Position numbers and translations under genes: made by a program. From JADJPO01 sp963750395 (GTDB lineage Bacteria; Actinomycetota; Actinomycetes; Actinomycetales; Kineosporiaceae), in NCBI GenBank assembly GCA_963750395.1, contig CAVVQM010000007.1, positions 124,001 through 188,000 on the forward strand: 64,000 nucleotides of DNA. Direction: 5' to 3'. Below, in pieces: positions 1 through 8,559 of the stretch. The notes beneath the pieces were generated by a model, which saw only the letters and a program-made list of their open reading frames with translations, searched no databases and was not told the DNA's origin. Position 1 is the first letter of the stretch. Each line of letters opens with the position of its first letter.

Positions 1-526
1 CTGCCGGTAGCGGGGGCAGACCCGCGACGGTGCACAGCAACGCCGACCAGGCCTCCAGGTGGACGGCGATGTCGTCCCGCGGCGTCCACGAGGCACGGAT
101 CTCGATCTCGACGGTGGTGGGCCGCTGGGCCAGGGCCCCATAGCTCTCCGACACCACACGCGTCACCGTGCCGCCGACCGCCGCGTAGCCCGCGCCGGCC
201 CCGTCCAGACACTCCTGCAGCCAGGTCCAGCCGATCTCGCCGATCATCGGGTCGGCGCCCAGGTCCGGTTCGAGGGCGGCCCGGACGAAGGTCACGGCCC
301 GGAAGCAGCCCTCCCACGCCTCCTGCCCGGCAGGGTCGTAGAGGAGCACGAACCGGCCGGTGGCGAGCTCCTCGTCGTCCTGGACGACCTCGGCACTGAC
401 CGCCACCGCGTGCGGTGCGATCCGCTGCGGCGCCGGCACCTCCTCGAGGACGACCTCCGGCCGCAGGCGTACGCTGCGCAGACGCTCCATCGCGGCGGCG
501 AACTCCTCGGGCGCGTCGTCCGGCAT
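1..526 (-). CDS. DUF3000 domain protein, 3' end beyond the window
   Basis: The complementary strand is open without a stop from the ATG at 526 to base 1, giving about 175 residues, so the C-terminus lies outside the window. The translation begins MPDDAPEEFAAAMERL and contains the blocks RPEVVLEE, ELATGRF, DPAGQEAWEG, DPMIGEIGW, VVSESYG and EIRASWTP, followed by a C-terminal LEAWSALLCT segment. These match the DUF3000 family as I know it, which is confined to Actinomycetota, has no known activity and often sits near hemE. A GTG five codons upstream (541) is an alternative start. It is divergent from the transporter gene to its right. Confidence 0.8.
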   Translation of the reverse strand, partial: MPDDAPEEFAAAMERLRSVRLRPEVVLEEVPAPQRIAPHAVAVSAEVVQDDEELATGRFVLLYDPAGQEAWEGCFRAVTFVRAALEPDLGADPMIGEIGWTWLQECLDGAGAGYAAVGGTVTRVVSESYGALAQRPTTVEIEIRASWTPRDDIAVHLEAWSALLCTVAGLPPLPA

Positions 527-710
527 CCTGCGCAAGCCCACGTCCGGAAGCGTACGGTGCTCTCACCCGGTGTGGCGGCCGCGACGCGCGGTGACGCGCC
601 GGAAGTGTCCGTGTCGTATCCGCGTCGTGTCGGTGTCACCACGACCGTGATCCGCTGTCCACAGATGTGTCTGAGCGGGCCCCGTGCCCGGCGGTCTCGA
701 GGGAGTTCTG

Positions 711-1544
711 GTGGCCGTTCTGGCGGCGCTGGCGTCGAGCCTGCTCTGGGGCGTGGCCGACTTCGCCGGCGGCCTGGCCAGCAGGCGCCTGCCGAGCGTG
801 GTGGTGGTCGGCTGGTCGCAGATCTCGGCCCTGGTCGTCCTGACCCCCCTGGTCCTGGTGACCATCGGCGTCCCGGCGCCGGGGGCCTGGCTGGGCTGGG
901 GGCTGGCCGCCGGGGTGGCCGGTCTGGCCGGACTCGTCACGTTCTATCGAGCACTGGCGATCGGCACCATGGGTGTCGTCTCGCCGATCGCCGCTCTGGG
1001 CGCGATCGTGCCGGTTCTCGTGGCCGTGGCCGAGGGGGAACGACCAGGCCTCGTCGAGATTGCCGGGATGGTGCTCGCGCTCGCCGGTGCCGTCCTGGCC
1101 TCGGGTCCGGAACTGCGCGGGGGGGCGGGGTCCCGACGCCGGGCGGTCGCGCTCGCGGTGCTGGCGGGGTTGTTCCTCGGTCTGACGCTCGCCTTCATGG
1201 CCAGGGGCTCGACGGCCGGGCCCCTGCCGACGATCGCGGCGATGCGGATCTCCTCCCTGGTCGTCTTCGGCGGCGCCGCCCTGGTCGCCCACAGCCTGGG
1301 CGGGGTGCGACCCCGCCAGGTGCCCGGCCTGCTCGGCATCGGCCTGGCCGACGCCGGCGCGAACTTCCTGTTCGCGCTGGCCTCGACCCTGGGACTGGTC
1401 AGCGTCGTGTCCGTGCTGGGTTCGATCTACCCCGTGGTCACGGTGCTGCTGGCCAGGGTGCTGCTCGCCGAGCGACTGCAACCTGTCCAGGCGGCCGGCG
1501 TGGCGTTGGCCATGGGCGGGATCGCACTGCTGTCCCTGGGCTGA
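711..1544 (+). CDS. EamA/DMT-family transporter
   Basis: A membrane protein of about 277 residues with roughly ten hydrophobic segments in two halves, the EamA repeat layout of the drug/metabolite transporter superfamily. The first helix carries SSLLWGVADF and the second half carries GSIYPVVTVLLARVLL, a typical EamA closing signature. It would sit in the cytoplasmic membrane and move an unknown small metabolite. I prefer the GTG at 711, because GAGGGAG lies six bases upstream and the protein then begins directly at helix 1. An in-frame GTG at 684 adds nine residues. The next gene converges on it from the right. Confidence 0.8.
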   Translation: MAVLAALASSLLWGVADFAGGLASRRLPSVVVVGWSQISALVVLTPLVLVTIGVPAPGAWLGWGLAAGVAGLAGLVTFYRALAIGTMGVVSPIAALGAIVPVLVAVAEGERPGLVEIAGMVLALAGAVLASGPELRGGAGSRRRAVALAVLAGLFLGLTLAFMARGSTAGPLPTIAAMRISSLVVFGGAALVAHSLGGVRPRQVPGLLGIGLADAGANFLFALASTLGLVSVVSVLGSIYPVVTVLLARVLLAERLQPVQAAGVALAMGGIALLSLG

Positions 1545-1574
1545 GCCCTCGGCCGGACCGTGGTCGCGTCGGGC

Positions 1575-2246
1575 TCAGTCGGGGCGTGGCGTCCGCAGGG
1601 TCCGTGGTGCGTTCAGATCCAGGGCGACCGCGGTGAGGCGGACCACGAGGATGAGCACCACGCACGCCCAGATCACCACCGGGCCGAGGCGACCCACCTG
1701 ATCCGCCCAGACCAGCAGGGCCGAGCCCGCCAGTGCCGGGATGGCGTACAGCTCGCGGCGCAGCACCTCGGGCACCACGCCGGCGAGCAGGTCGCGGATC
1801 AGCCCGCCGCCGACGGCGGTGATCACCCCGACGACGACCGCGGCGAGGGGTCCGACGCCCAGGCCCAGGGCGGTGAGGGTGCCGCTGACCGCGAAGGTCG
1901 CCAGTCCCACGGCATCGAGCAGGCGGACGGCGTTGGGCACGTGCCGCAGCGCGCGTCCGTGCCGCCCGGCGGACAACCTGCCCAGCTGCGGGTGCAGCAC
2001 GAACACCGCGAGACCGGCCAGCAGGGCCGTCGACATCAGGCGGACATCCTGGATGCCGACCGGCGGACTGACGTCCAGCAGGACGTCGCGGACGATCCCG
2101 CCGCCGAGTCCGGCCACCCAGGCCAGCACGAGCACCCCGAACAGGTCCAGGCCGCTGCGCACGGCCAGCACGGCGCCGGACAGGGCGAAGACGAAGACCC
2201 CGACGACATCCAGCAGGGACTGCAGATCGGTGTTGGTGGTCACCAT
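1575..2246 (-). CDS. UPF0126/TRIC-type cation channel family membrane protein
   Basis: A 223-residue membrane protein with two homologous halves of three helices. Each half has a glycine-rich motif followed by an arginine, GLGGGIVRDVLL and AVGGGLIRDLLAGVVPEVLRRELYA, which is diagnostic of the UPF0126 (YicG/YadS, bacterial TRIC) family. Bacterial members form trimeric monovalent cation channels. The start is the ATG at 2246 (MVTTNTDLQ). The open frame extends to 2324, but that extension would overlap the divergent hemE. The two starts face each other across about 70 bases that must contain both promoters. Confidence 0.82.
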   Translation of the reverse strand: MVTTNTDLQSLLDVVGVFVFALSGAVLAVRSGLDLFGVLVLAWVAGLGGGIVRDVLLDVSPPVGIQDVRLMSTALLAGLAVFVLHPQLGRLSAGRHGRALRHVPNAVRLLDAVGLATFAVSGTLTALGLGVGPLAAVVVGVITAVGGGLIRDLLAGVVPEVLRRELYAIPALAGSALLVWADQVGRLGPVVIWACVVLILVVRLTAVALDLNAPRTLRTPRPD

Positions 2247-2314
2247 GACAGCTGTCGAGGCTAGCGTCCGGCCCCCGGAGGCCGCGGACGGGGGTGACTG
2301 GCAGGATCGTCCCT

Positions 2315-3367
2315 GTGAGAGCACCCACGAGTACGAACCCGACCGACCGGACCCCCGACCTGCTGGCGGCGATCCGAGGAGACCGCCCCAGCCGCACGCC
2401 GGTCTGGTTCATGCGCCAGGCCGGACGGTCCCTTCCCGAGTACCGCAAGGTGCGCGAGGGCATCTCGATGCTGGACGCGTGCCGCCGCCCCGACCTGGTC
2501 ACCGAGATCACCCTGCAGCCCGTTCGCCGCTACGGGGTGGACGCCGCGATCCTGTTCTCGGACATCGTGGTCCCGTTGGCCGCGGCGGGGATCGGGGTCG
2601 ACATCGTGGCCGGCGTCGGCCCGGTCATCGAGCAGCCGATCCGCACGCGGGCCGACCTGGACCGGTTGCGCCCCCTGGAGGAGGGCCAGGTCGACTTCGT
2701 CGCCGAGGCCGTGCGTCTGCTGGTCGCCGAGTTGGGTGACACCCCGGTGATCGGGTTCGCCGGCGCCCCGTTCACCCTCGCCAGCTACCTCATCGAGGGT
2801 GGTCCCAGCCGCGACCTGTCGCGGACCAAGGCCATGATGTACGGCGACCCGCAGCTGTGGTCGGACCTGCTGGGACGCCTGGCCCAGATCTCCGCGCGGT
2901 TCCTCACCGTCCAGGTGGGTGCAGGGGCCCGCGCGGTGCAGTTGTTCGACTCCTGGGTCGGCGCGGTCGGCGCCGCCGACTACCGCAGGTCCGTGCAACC
3001 CGCCTCCGCGGCGACCCTGGCCGCCGTCCGCGCGGCCTCCCCGGATGTCCCACGGATCCACTTCGGAGTCGGCACCGGCGAACTGCTGGCCGACATCGGC
3101 GAGGCCGGTGCCGAGGTGGTCGGGGTCGACTTCCGGGTGCCGCTGGACGAGGCGAGCCGGCGGATCGGCCCGGACCGCGCCGTCCAGGGAAACCTCGACC
3201 CCGCCCTCCTGTTCGCCCCCTGGCCCGTGCTCGCGGAGCGGGTGCGAGCCACCGTCGAGGCGGGTCGCCGCACACCGGGCCACGTCTTCAACCTGGGTCA
3301 CGGGGTGCCGCCGTCGGCGGACCCGGACGTGCTCGGCGCCGTCGTGGAGTTGGTTCATACGCTCTGA
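2315..3367 (+). CDS. hemE: Uroporphyrinogen decarboxylase
   Basis: A cytoplasmic haem-pathway enzyme that removes four carboxyl groups from uroporphyrinogen III to give coproporphyrinogen III. The protein is about 350 residues, normal for HemE. Visible signatures are PVWFMRQAGRSLPEYR near the N-terminus, SDIVVPL, GFAGAPFTLASYLIEG, FDSWVGA, VQGNLDP and FNLGHGVPP near the end. GTG 2315 is preferred because AGGA lies eight bases upstream; GTG 2294 is an alternative. HemE and HemQ (4517) belong to the same coproporphyrin-dependent haem route and are separated here only by a DUF4349 gene on the other strand. Its 3' end overlaps that convergent gene by 13 bases. Confidence 0.97.
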   Translation: MRAPTSTNPTDRTPDLLAAIRGDRPSRTPVWFMRQAGRSLPEYRKVREGISMLDACRRPDLVTEITLQPVRRYGVDAAILFSDIVVPLAAAGIGVDIVAGVGPVIEQPIRTRADLDRLRPLEEGQVDFVAEAVRLLVAELGDTPVIGFAGAPFTLASYLIEGGPSRDLSRTKAMMYGDPQLWSDLLGRLAQISARFLTVQVGAGARAVQLFDSWVGAVGAADYRRSVQPASAATLAAVRAASPDVPRIHFGVGTGELLADIGEAGAEVVGVDFRVPLDEASRRIGPDRAVQGNLDPALLFAPWPVLAERVRATVEAGRRTPGHVFNLGHGVPPSADPDVLGAVVELVHTL

Positions 3368-4356
3368 TCCGCGGCGTCCGGGGTTCCGCTGTCCGGGCCC
3401 GCGTCCTGGCTCGCCGGGCGCCGGCCTGGCCGGCCGGTGCGCCGACGCCAACGCCACAGCGGCACGGCGACCAGCAGGACCAGCACCGCGAACGGCAGCA
3501 CCGCACCGACCACGACGAACAGCGCCGAGGTGCTGGCGACGAGGGCGTCCCAGGCTCGGCCGAGCCCCCGCATGAAGGAGTTCGGCTCCGAGTCCGCGAC
3601 CCGGCCGGTGCGCAGGACGGCGGTGATCGTGGACAGGTCGGCCCGCCCGGCCAGGGCCGTCAACTGGGCCTGGTGGGCCTCGAGGTCGGACTCCCGCCGG
3701 GTCAGCTCGGACTCCAGCAGCACGACGTCCTTGAGGTCCTCGGCCTCGGCGAGCAGCGCCCGGACCCGGTCCAGACTGGCCCTGGCCGTGGCCACCCGGC
3801 TGGTCAGGTCGGCGACCTGGCCGGTGACGTCCTGGGCCGAGGTGGCCCGGTTGAGTTCGGTGCCGACCTCGCCGAGCGCGTCGAGGGTGCTCCCGAACGC
3901 GGACTCCGGCACGCGCAGGACGATGACCGACTCACCCGCACCGGCCCTGCCCTGAGCGCCGTCGGAGGGCTCGTCCAGGGGGACGGGGTCCGCGGGCTGG
4001 TCCAGGCCGGTGGTCTCCGAGGCGACGAATCCGCCCACATCGACGGCGAGTTGGCGCACCCGCGCGGCGGAGGTGGACAGCGTCTCGACCTCCACGGTGA
4101 TCCGACCCGTGCGGATCACCCGGCGATCACTCGCCACCGCGTCGGCCGGCCCCGACGTCCCGCCCTCCGTCTGGGAGCCGGCCGAGTCGCCCGCCTGGAC
4201 GGAGTCGGCGGCGCGCTCCCCGCCCGCCTCGACGGCGGATCCTGGTTGTGCCGGCTCGGCGGCCGGACTCCCGGCGTCGCCGCTCGAGCCGCAGCCGGAC
4301 AGCAGGGCGGTCAGGGCCAGGGCCGCAGCGGCGATCCTGGTCGTGGGTCGGGTCAC
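3355..4356 (-). CDS. DUF4349 domain lipoprotein
   Basis: A 333-residue predicted lipoprotein. The GTG start at 4356 has GGAGGT four bases upstream and is followed by a signal peptide with the lipobox LLSGC. After a Ser/Gly/Ala-rich linker comes the DUF4349 core: RVIRTGRITVEV, QLAVDVGGFVASE, VTGQVADLTSRVATARASLDRVRALL and ELTRRESDLEAHQAQL, the last part being helical and coiled-coil-like. A C-terminal transmembrane helix near FVVVGAVLPFAVLVLLVAVPL is followed by a basic tail. The family is of unknown function in the envelope. Longer open frames upstream lack a signal peptide and were not used. Confidence 0.85.
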   Translation of the reverse strand: MTRPTTRIAAAALALTALLSGCGSSGDAGSPAAEPAQPGSAVEAGGERAADSVQAGDSAGSQTEGGTSGPADAVASDRRVIRTGRITVEVETLSTSAARVRQLAVDVGGFVASETTGLDQPADPVPLDEPSDGAQGRAGAGESVIVLRVPESAFGSTLDALGEVGTELNRATSAQDVTGQVADLTSRVATARASLDRVRALLAEAEDLKDVVLLESELTRRESDLEAHQAQLTALAGRADLSTITAVLRTGRVADSEPNSFMRGLGRAWDALVASTSALFVVVGAVLPFAVLVLLVAVPLWRWRRRTGRPGRRPASQDAGPDSGTPDAADQSV

Positions 4357-4516
4357 GTGGACCTCCGGGGGTCGGTGGTGGGCCGGTGCGGTGGCCCGCC
4401 GGCGCGCCGGCGGGACCTCTCGGTCGTGGCGTCGATCGGATGGTCGGCCTGCGGGCGAGGTTCCCCGTCGCGGGTCACGATTCGATCGCGCCCTGGTCAC
4501 GGGTGAGAATGCAGCT

Positions 4517-5236
4517 ATGAACGCGACTCCCGCCCAGGACCGGCCGGCCCGCCCCACCCCGAGTGCCCGCGAGATCAACGACACCGTCCGTTACACGATG
4601 TGGTCGGTGTTCGCGGCCGACCGACTGCCCAAGGACCGGGACGGGCTCGCCGACGAGGTCGAGGACGTGATCGCCGCCATGGCCGGGAAGGACCTGGTGG
4701 TGCGTGGGTGGTACGACCTGTCCGGGATGCGGGCCGACGCGGATCTGTTGGTCTGGTGGCATGCCCCCGAGGTGACCACGCTCCAGCAGGCCTACCAGCA
4801 CCTGCGACGCACCGGGCTCGGCCGGCATCTGCGGCCGTCCTGGTCATCGGTCGGGCTGCACCGTCCGGCCGAGTTCAACAAGGGTCACGTACCGGCGTTC
4901 ATGGCCGGTGAGGAGCCCAGGGGGTATCTGTGCCTGTATCCGTTCGTGCGGTCCTACGAGTGGTACCTGCTCGACGACGAGCAGCGCCGCGCGATGCTCG
5001 TCGAGCACGGGATGGCCGCTCGCGACTATCCGGACGTGCGGGCCAACACCGTCTCGGCCTTCGCGCTGGGCGACTACGAGTGGCTCCTCGCGTTCGAGGC
5101 CGACGAACTGCACCGGATCGTGGACCTGATGCGACACCTGCGCGCCACCGACGCCCGGCGGCACGTGCGTGAGGAGATCCCGTTCTTCACCGGCCCACGG
5201 GCGCGGCTCGCCGAACTGGTGGCCGCGCTGGCCTGA
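4517..5236 (+). CDS. hemQ: Hydrogen-peroxide-dependent haem synthase (coproheme decarboxylase)
   Basis: A 239-residue enzyme of the chlorite-dismutase fold that oxidatively decarboxylates coproheme III to haem b, the last step of the Gram-positive haem route. The C-terminal half (NTVSAFALGDYEWLLAFEAD, DLMRHLR, EEIPFFTG) is typical of actinobacterial HemQ. H124, Y141, R145 and H164 have the same spacing as the distal His, catalytic Tyr, Arg and proximal His I recall for the Corynebacterium diphtheriae enzyme (H118, Y135, R139, H158), so the active site appears complete. The ATG at 4517 gives the normal family length. Confidence 0.95.
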   Translation: MNATPAQDRPARPTPSAREINDTVRYTMWSVFAADRLPKDRDGLADEVEDVIAAMAGKDLVVRGWYDLSGMRADADLLVWWHAPEVTTLQQAYQHLRRTGLGRHLRPSWSSVGLHRPAEFNKGHVPAFMAGEEPRGYLCLYPFVRSYEWYLLDDEQRRAMLVEHGMAARDYPDVRANTVSAFALGDYEWLLAFEADELHRIVDLMRHLRATDARRHVREEIPFFTGPRARLAELVAALA

Positions 5237-5268
5237 CCGCCCCGCTCGGCGTGGCGACCATATGGGCG

Positions 5269-5307
5269 CGGTCAGGTCGGGCCATCACGCGGGCCCGGTC
5301 AGGTCGG
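5269..5307. repeat. Two copies of CGGTCAGGTCGG
   Basis: A perfect 12-base direct repeat at 5269-5280 and 5296-5307, 27 bases apart, in the gap between hemQ and the next membrane-protein gene. Nearby bases (GCCAT after the first copy, GCCATG further on) also recur, suggesting a short imperfect duplication. No function is evident. Confidence 0.5.
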
Positions 5308-5405
5308 ATTGGTCGCGCCATGACGAGGTGAGTGACTCTACGGTCAGTTACGGTTTGATCTGTGAGGCAGCAGTCACGAGCGGCTGACGCCGGACACGGA
5401 CGGCC

Positions 5406-6158
5406 ATGAGCCAGGACGGCGTCCAGCGTCCGGCTGATGCGGCCGATGGGGCTGAGTCGGACCCGGTGGCATCGATCCAGGACCGATTGGCCGTCGTCCG
5501 GGCCCGCTCCGGGTCGGCCCGGCACGCCCCCGGTCGTCGGGGCAGCAGACGAGCGACCCGGTGGCGGCGACGGGTCCGGCAGACGCCGCCGGGTCAGTCG
5601 GAGCAGACCGGGCATCAGGACGACGCGATGAGGGTGGAGGCGATGAATCGCCTGACGGGATTGATCGAACCGATCGTGGTCATGGCGTTCGGCGCCTACC
5701 TCGGGCTGGTCAACCAGTCCGCGACCGGGACCTCCGGCTGGCTGAGGGTTCCCGCCCTGCTCGCCGCCCTGATCCTGGTCGCTCAGGGGATCCTGAGCGT
5801 GCAGAAGCTGCGTAGTCCGCCATCCGAGGACGGTTCGGATCGCCCTCTCGAGGTGGACGCGGCCGCTGCCGAGGTGGTGGCCTGGCAGACCCATCAGAGC
5901 GATCTGGAGCACCCGGGCCGGGCCCACCATCGGGATGTCCCGATCCACATCAAGGTCACCGGTACCTCCAGCGAGTCCCCGAGCGGGGAGTTGGGGGAGA
6001 AACCCCAGACGATCTACCTCGTGATGACCCTGGCGATCTGGCTCGGTCTGGCGTCCCTGGCGAACCCCGCCGCGCCGAAGACGCTGCTGGTGCTCTCGTT
6101 GCTCTCGGCGTTCCTGTTGTTCGCCGAGGCGTGGCAGATGATGCGCCGGACCGGCTGA
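5406..6158 (+). CDS. Uncharacterised four-helix membrane protein
   Basis: A 250-residue protein not recognised as a named family. The first 75 residues are Arg/Gly/Ser-rich and probably disordered and cytoplasmic. Two hydrophobic helices follow (LIEPIVVMAFGAYLGLV and PALLAALILVAQGILSV), then a polar loop of about 65 residues, then two more helices (IYLVMTLAIWLGLASL and LLVLSLLSAFLLFAEAW). The start is the ATG at 5406; an in-frame ATG near 5640 just before helix 1 is also possible. The hydrolase gene follows after 18 bases, so the two are probably co-transcribed. No function is proposed. Confidence 0.6.
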   Translation: MSQDGVQRPADAADGAESDPVASIQDRLAVVRARSGSARHAPGRRGSRRATRWRRRVRQTPPGQSEQTGHQDDAMRVEAMNRLTGLIEPIVVMAFGAYLGLVNQSATGTSGWLRVPALLAALILVAQGILSVQKLRSPPSEDGSDRPLEVDAAAAEVVAWQTHQSDLEHPGRAHHRDVPIHIKVTGTSSESPSGELGEKPQTIYLVMTLAIWLGLASLANPAAPKTLLVLSLLSAFLLFAEAWQMMRRTG

Positions 6159-6176
6159 ACGGCAGGATCGAGGCTC

Positions 6177-7370
6177 ATGGACCTGCCCGGACGTCAGCAC
6201 GTCGCTCTGCGCCGTGGCGCCCTGATCGTCGCGGCCGCGGCAGCGGTCACCGGTGCGAGCACCGCCGTCGCCGCGGCGGCGACCGCACGCCACGTGGTCC
6301 GGGCCGAGGACGGGGAACGCCCGGACGACGTGGAGGTGCTCGCGGTCGGGGCCGGCACCGTGACCCTGCGCGCGGATGAGGTGACCACGGTGCCGGGGCG
6401 CTACGGGCTGTGGCTGAACGGCGGTGCGGGGCACGCCAGGCTCGGCGACGTGGTCGATCATGACGTGCAGGCCGACACGGTGACCCGGACGGTGCTGGGC
6501 GTCGATCGTGGACAGCTGCGGCCGGGGCCGGCCCGGTGGAACACCTACTTCTACTCCGGCGATCCCGCCGCCGCCCTCGGTCTGGGCTTCGAGACGGTCC
6601 GGCTGACCTCGGGTGGGTCGGTGCTGCCGGCCTGGCGGGTACCGCCGCCACCGGGGACGGCGACCGGCCGCTGGGCGATCCTGGTCCACGGCCGCGGCGC
6701 CGACCGGGAGGAGGGCCTGCGGGCCCTGCCCGTGCTCGGCCGCCTCGGTACCACGACCCTGATCGTGAGCTACCGCAACGACGTCGACGCCGAGCCGTCC
6801 GACGGCTCACCGGTCTCGCGGCGGCACTACCACCTGGGGGCCTCGGAGTGGATCGACGTCGAGGCCGCGATCCTGTATGCGCGGCAGGCCGGCGCGAGTG
6901 AGGTGGTCCTGTTCGGCTACTCGATGGGCGGCGCCATCTGCCTGCAACTGCTCGACCGGTCCTGGACGGCCGACCAGGTGCAGGCGCTGGTGCTGGACGC
7001 GCCGGTGATCGACTGGCGGAACGTCCTGGACCACAACGCGAGGATCAACCACGTCCCGGTGCGGGTGGGGCGCCTGGCTCAGTCGATGATCGCCCACGAC
7101 CACGCACGCCGGCTGATCGGGCTGGAGATGCCCCTGCCCCTGGACCGGATGGACTGGGTGGAACGGGCGGCCGAGCTGGGCCCCCCGATCCTGCTGCTGC
7201 ACAGCGACGACGACGAGTTCGTGCCGTCGGGGCCCTCGCGACGACTGGCCGCGTCCAGGCCGGATCTGGTCAGACTGGTCTCGTTCCGTCAGGCCCGGCA
7301 CACCGCGGAGTGGAACGTCGATCCCGAGGGATGGGACACCGAGGTCGCCCGCTTCCTGCTCGACGTCTGA
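6177..7370 (+). CDS. Alpha/beta hydrolase, probably exported or membrane-anchored
   Basis: A 397-residue protein with a basic N-terminus and an Ala/Val-rich hydrophobic stretch (residues 14-37) that looks like a signal peptide or anchor. The hydrolase domain occupies about residues 150-397. Visible elements are the oxyanion segment VHGRGADREEG (170-180), the nucleophile elbow GYSMGG with S249, an acidic residue near D346 in HSDDDEFVP and H375 in QARHTAEWN, giving a complete Ser-Asp-His triad. It resembles secreted serine hydrolases of the dipeptidyl-peptidase/BAAT-like type; the substrate cannot be told. It follows the four-helix protein by 18 bases. Confidence 0.8.
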   Translation: MDLPGRQHVALRRGALIVAAAAAVTGASTAVAAAATARHVVRAEDGERPDDVEVLAVGAGTVTLRADEVTTVPGRYGLWLNGGAGHARLGDVVDHDVQADTVTRTVLGVDRGQLRPGPARWNTYFYSGDPAAALGLGFETVRLTSGGSVLPAWRVPPPPGTATGRWAILVHGRGADREEGLRALPVLGRLGTTTLIVSYRNDVDAEPSDGSPVSRRHYHLGASEWIDVEAAILYARQAGASEVVLFGYSMGGAICLQLLDRSWTADQVQALVLDAPVIDWRNVLDHNARINHVPVRVGRLAQSMIAHDHARRLIGLEMPLPLDRMDWVERAAELGPPILLLHSDDDEFVPSGPSRRLAASRPDLVRLVSFRQARHTAEWNVDPEGWDTEVARFLLDV

Positions 7371-7389
7371 GGCTGTTGCGTGGGCCCGG

Positions 7390-8556
7390 CTACCGGTTCT
7401 CGGCGGCCTTGATCGCCAACTCGTAGGAGTGCAGACAGGCACTCATCACCTCGGGCCAGGACACCCCGGTCAGCGGCAGGGCGTTGTGCCGGGCCATCTC
7501 GGCGCGCAGTGGCGCGGAGTCCGCCAGCCGCAGGACGGCGTCGGCGAGCCCGTCGTCGTCCTCGGCCAGCAGCCCGTTCACGCCGTCGTGGATGAATCCG
7601 GCGATGCCGGTGTGGCGCAGGGCGACCACGGGCAGCCCAGCACACCGGGCCTCCAGGGCCGCGATCCCGAAGGACTCCAGGCGAGCCGGGGCGAGGTAGA
7701 CGTCGGCGGTGCGGTAGTGCCGCCGGATCTGCTCCGGGGTCTGGGGTCCGACCAACTCGACGACCCCGGTCAGGCCGGCGCGTCGGATGCGGCGCTCCAT
7801 CCGGCCGCGCTGCGACCCGTCGCCGATCACCACCACCCGCAGGCGTATCCCCTCGGGGAGGCGACGATGCACGTCCTGGACGATGTCGAGCAGCGCGCGG
7901 GGCCGCTTGCGCAGGGCGAACCGCATCACGCTGACCACGGTGACGGTGTCGTCGTCCTGGGCGCGGTCGATCCGCCAGGCCTCGGCGTCGATCCCGTTGG
8001 GCAGCACGGCGATCTCGGCCCTGTGGCCGATCACCCGGTGCAGCGGCCGGGCGGCCAGATCGCTGACCGCCGTCCAGCGCACCGGCCAACCCCCCCAGTG
8101 GTTCACGCGGTCCGCGATCCGGTAGAGCCCGGTCGCCCACCACCACAGCGAGTGCATGGTCACCACGACCGGGACGCCGGAGCGCACCGCCGCACGCACG
8201 CCGAGCAGGGCCAGGGGGGAGAGCACCGACAGATGCGCGTGCACGACGTCCGGGGCACGGGTGGTCAGGACCTCGGTCACGGCCGCGGAACTGGCCGGGA
8301 TCCGAGGCCAGGGGATGCCACCCCGTAACACCTGGATCGGCGTTCCCACCCCACCGGCAGGCACCATCGGAGCCTCGTCCGGCGCAGGCATCGCCCGCGC
8401 CACCCAGGCCCGCCAGAGGGAGGCCTGCGGCGCGGTGCAGGTCAGCACCTCGACCCGATGCCCGGCGGCGGCCTGCCGCTGGGCCAGGCCGGCCACCTGG
8501 GTCTCGATGCCGCCGCGACGCGGTGCGAACGCGTCGCTGATGTGCAGGATGTGCAC
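7390..8556 (-). CDS. GT4-family glycosyltransferase
   Basis: A 388-residue GT-B fold enzyme. The N-terminal domain opens with HISDAFAPRRGGIETQV, the usual GT4 start where the GGIE loop contacts the donor. The C-terminal domain has ALRKRPRALLDI, VVVIGDGSQR, VELVGP and the EX7E motif ESFGIAALE that binds the nucleotide sugar. It would transfer a sugar from an NDP-sugar to an unknown lipid or glycan acceptor at the inner face of the membrane. The gene is last in a minus-strand run with sseA, sufE and the RibD-like reductase, starting four bases past the end of the reductase, but no pathway link among them is obvious. Confidence 0.88.
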   Translation of the reverse strand: MHILHISDAFAPRRGGIETQVAGLAQRQAAAGHRVEVLTCTAPQASLWRAWVARAMPAPDEAPMVPAGGVGTPIQVLRGGIPWPRIPASSAAVTEVLTTRAPDVVHAHLSVLSPLALLGVRAAVRSGVPVVVTMHSLWWWATGLYRIADRVNHWGGWPVRWTAVSDLAARPLHRVIGHRAEIAVLPNGIDAEAWRIDRAQDDDTVTVVSVMRFALRKRPRALLDIVQDVHRRLPEGIRLRVVVIGDGSQRGRMERRIRRAGLTGVVELVGPQTPEQIRRHYRTADVYLAPARLESFGIAALEARCAGLPVVALRHTGIAGFIHDGVNGLLAEDDDGLADAVLRLADSAPLRAEMARHNALPLTGVSWPEVMSACLHSYELAIKAAENR

Positions 8557-8559
8557 GGC

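Noticed and set aside
59..1636. Long plus-strand frame antisense to the DUF3000 gene and overlapping the transporter
   Set aside because: Arginine/glycine-rich translation with no family motif; the DUF3000 and EamA frames explain the same DNA.
7429..8328. Plus-strand frame opposite the glycosyltransferase
   Set aside because: Shadow of the GT4 gene, with no recognisable domain.
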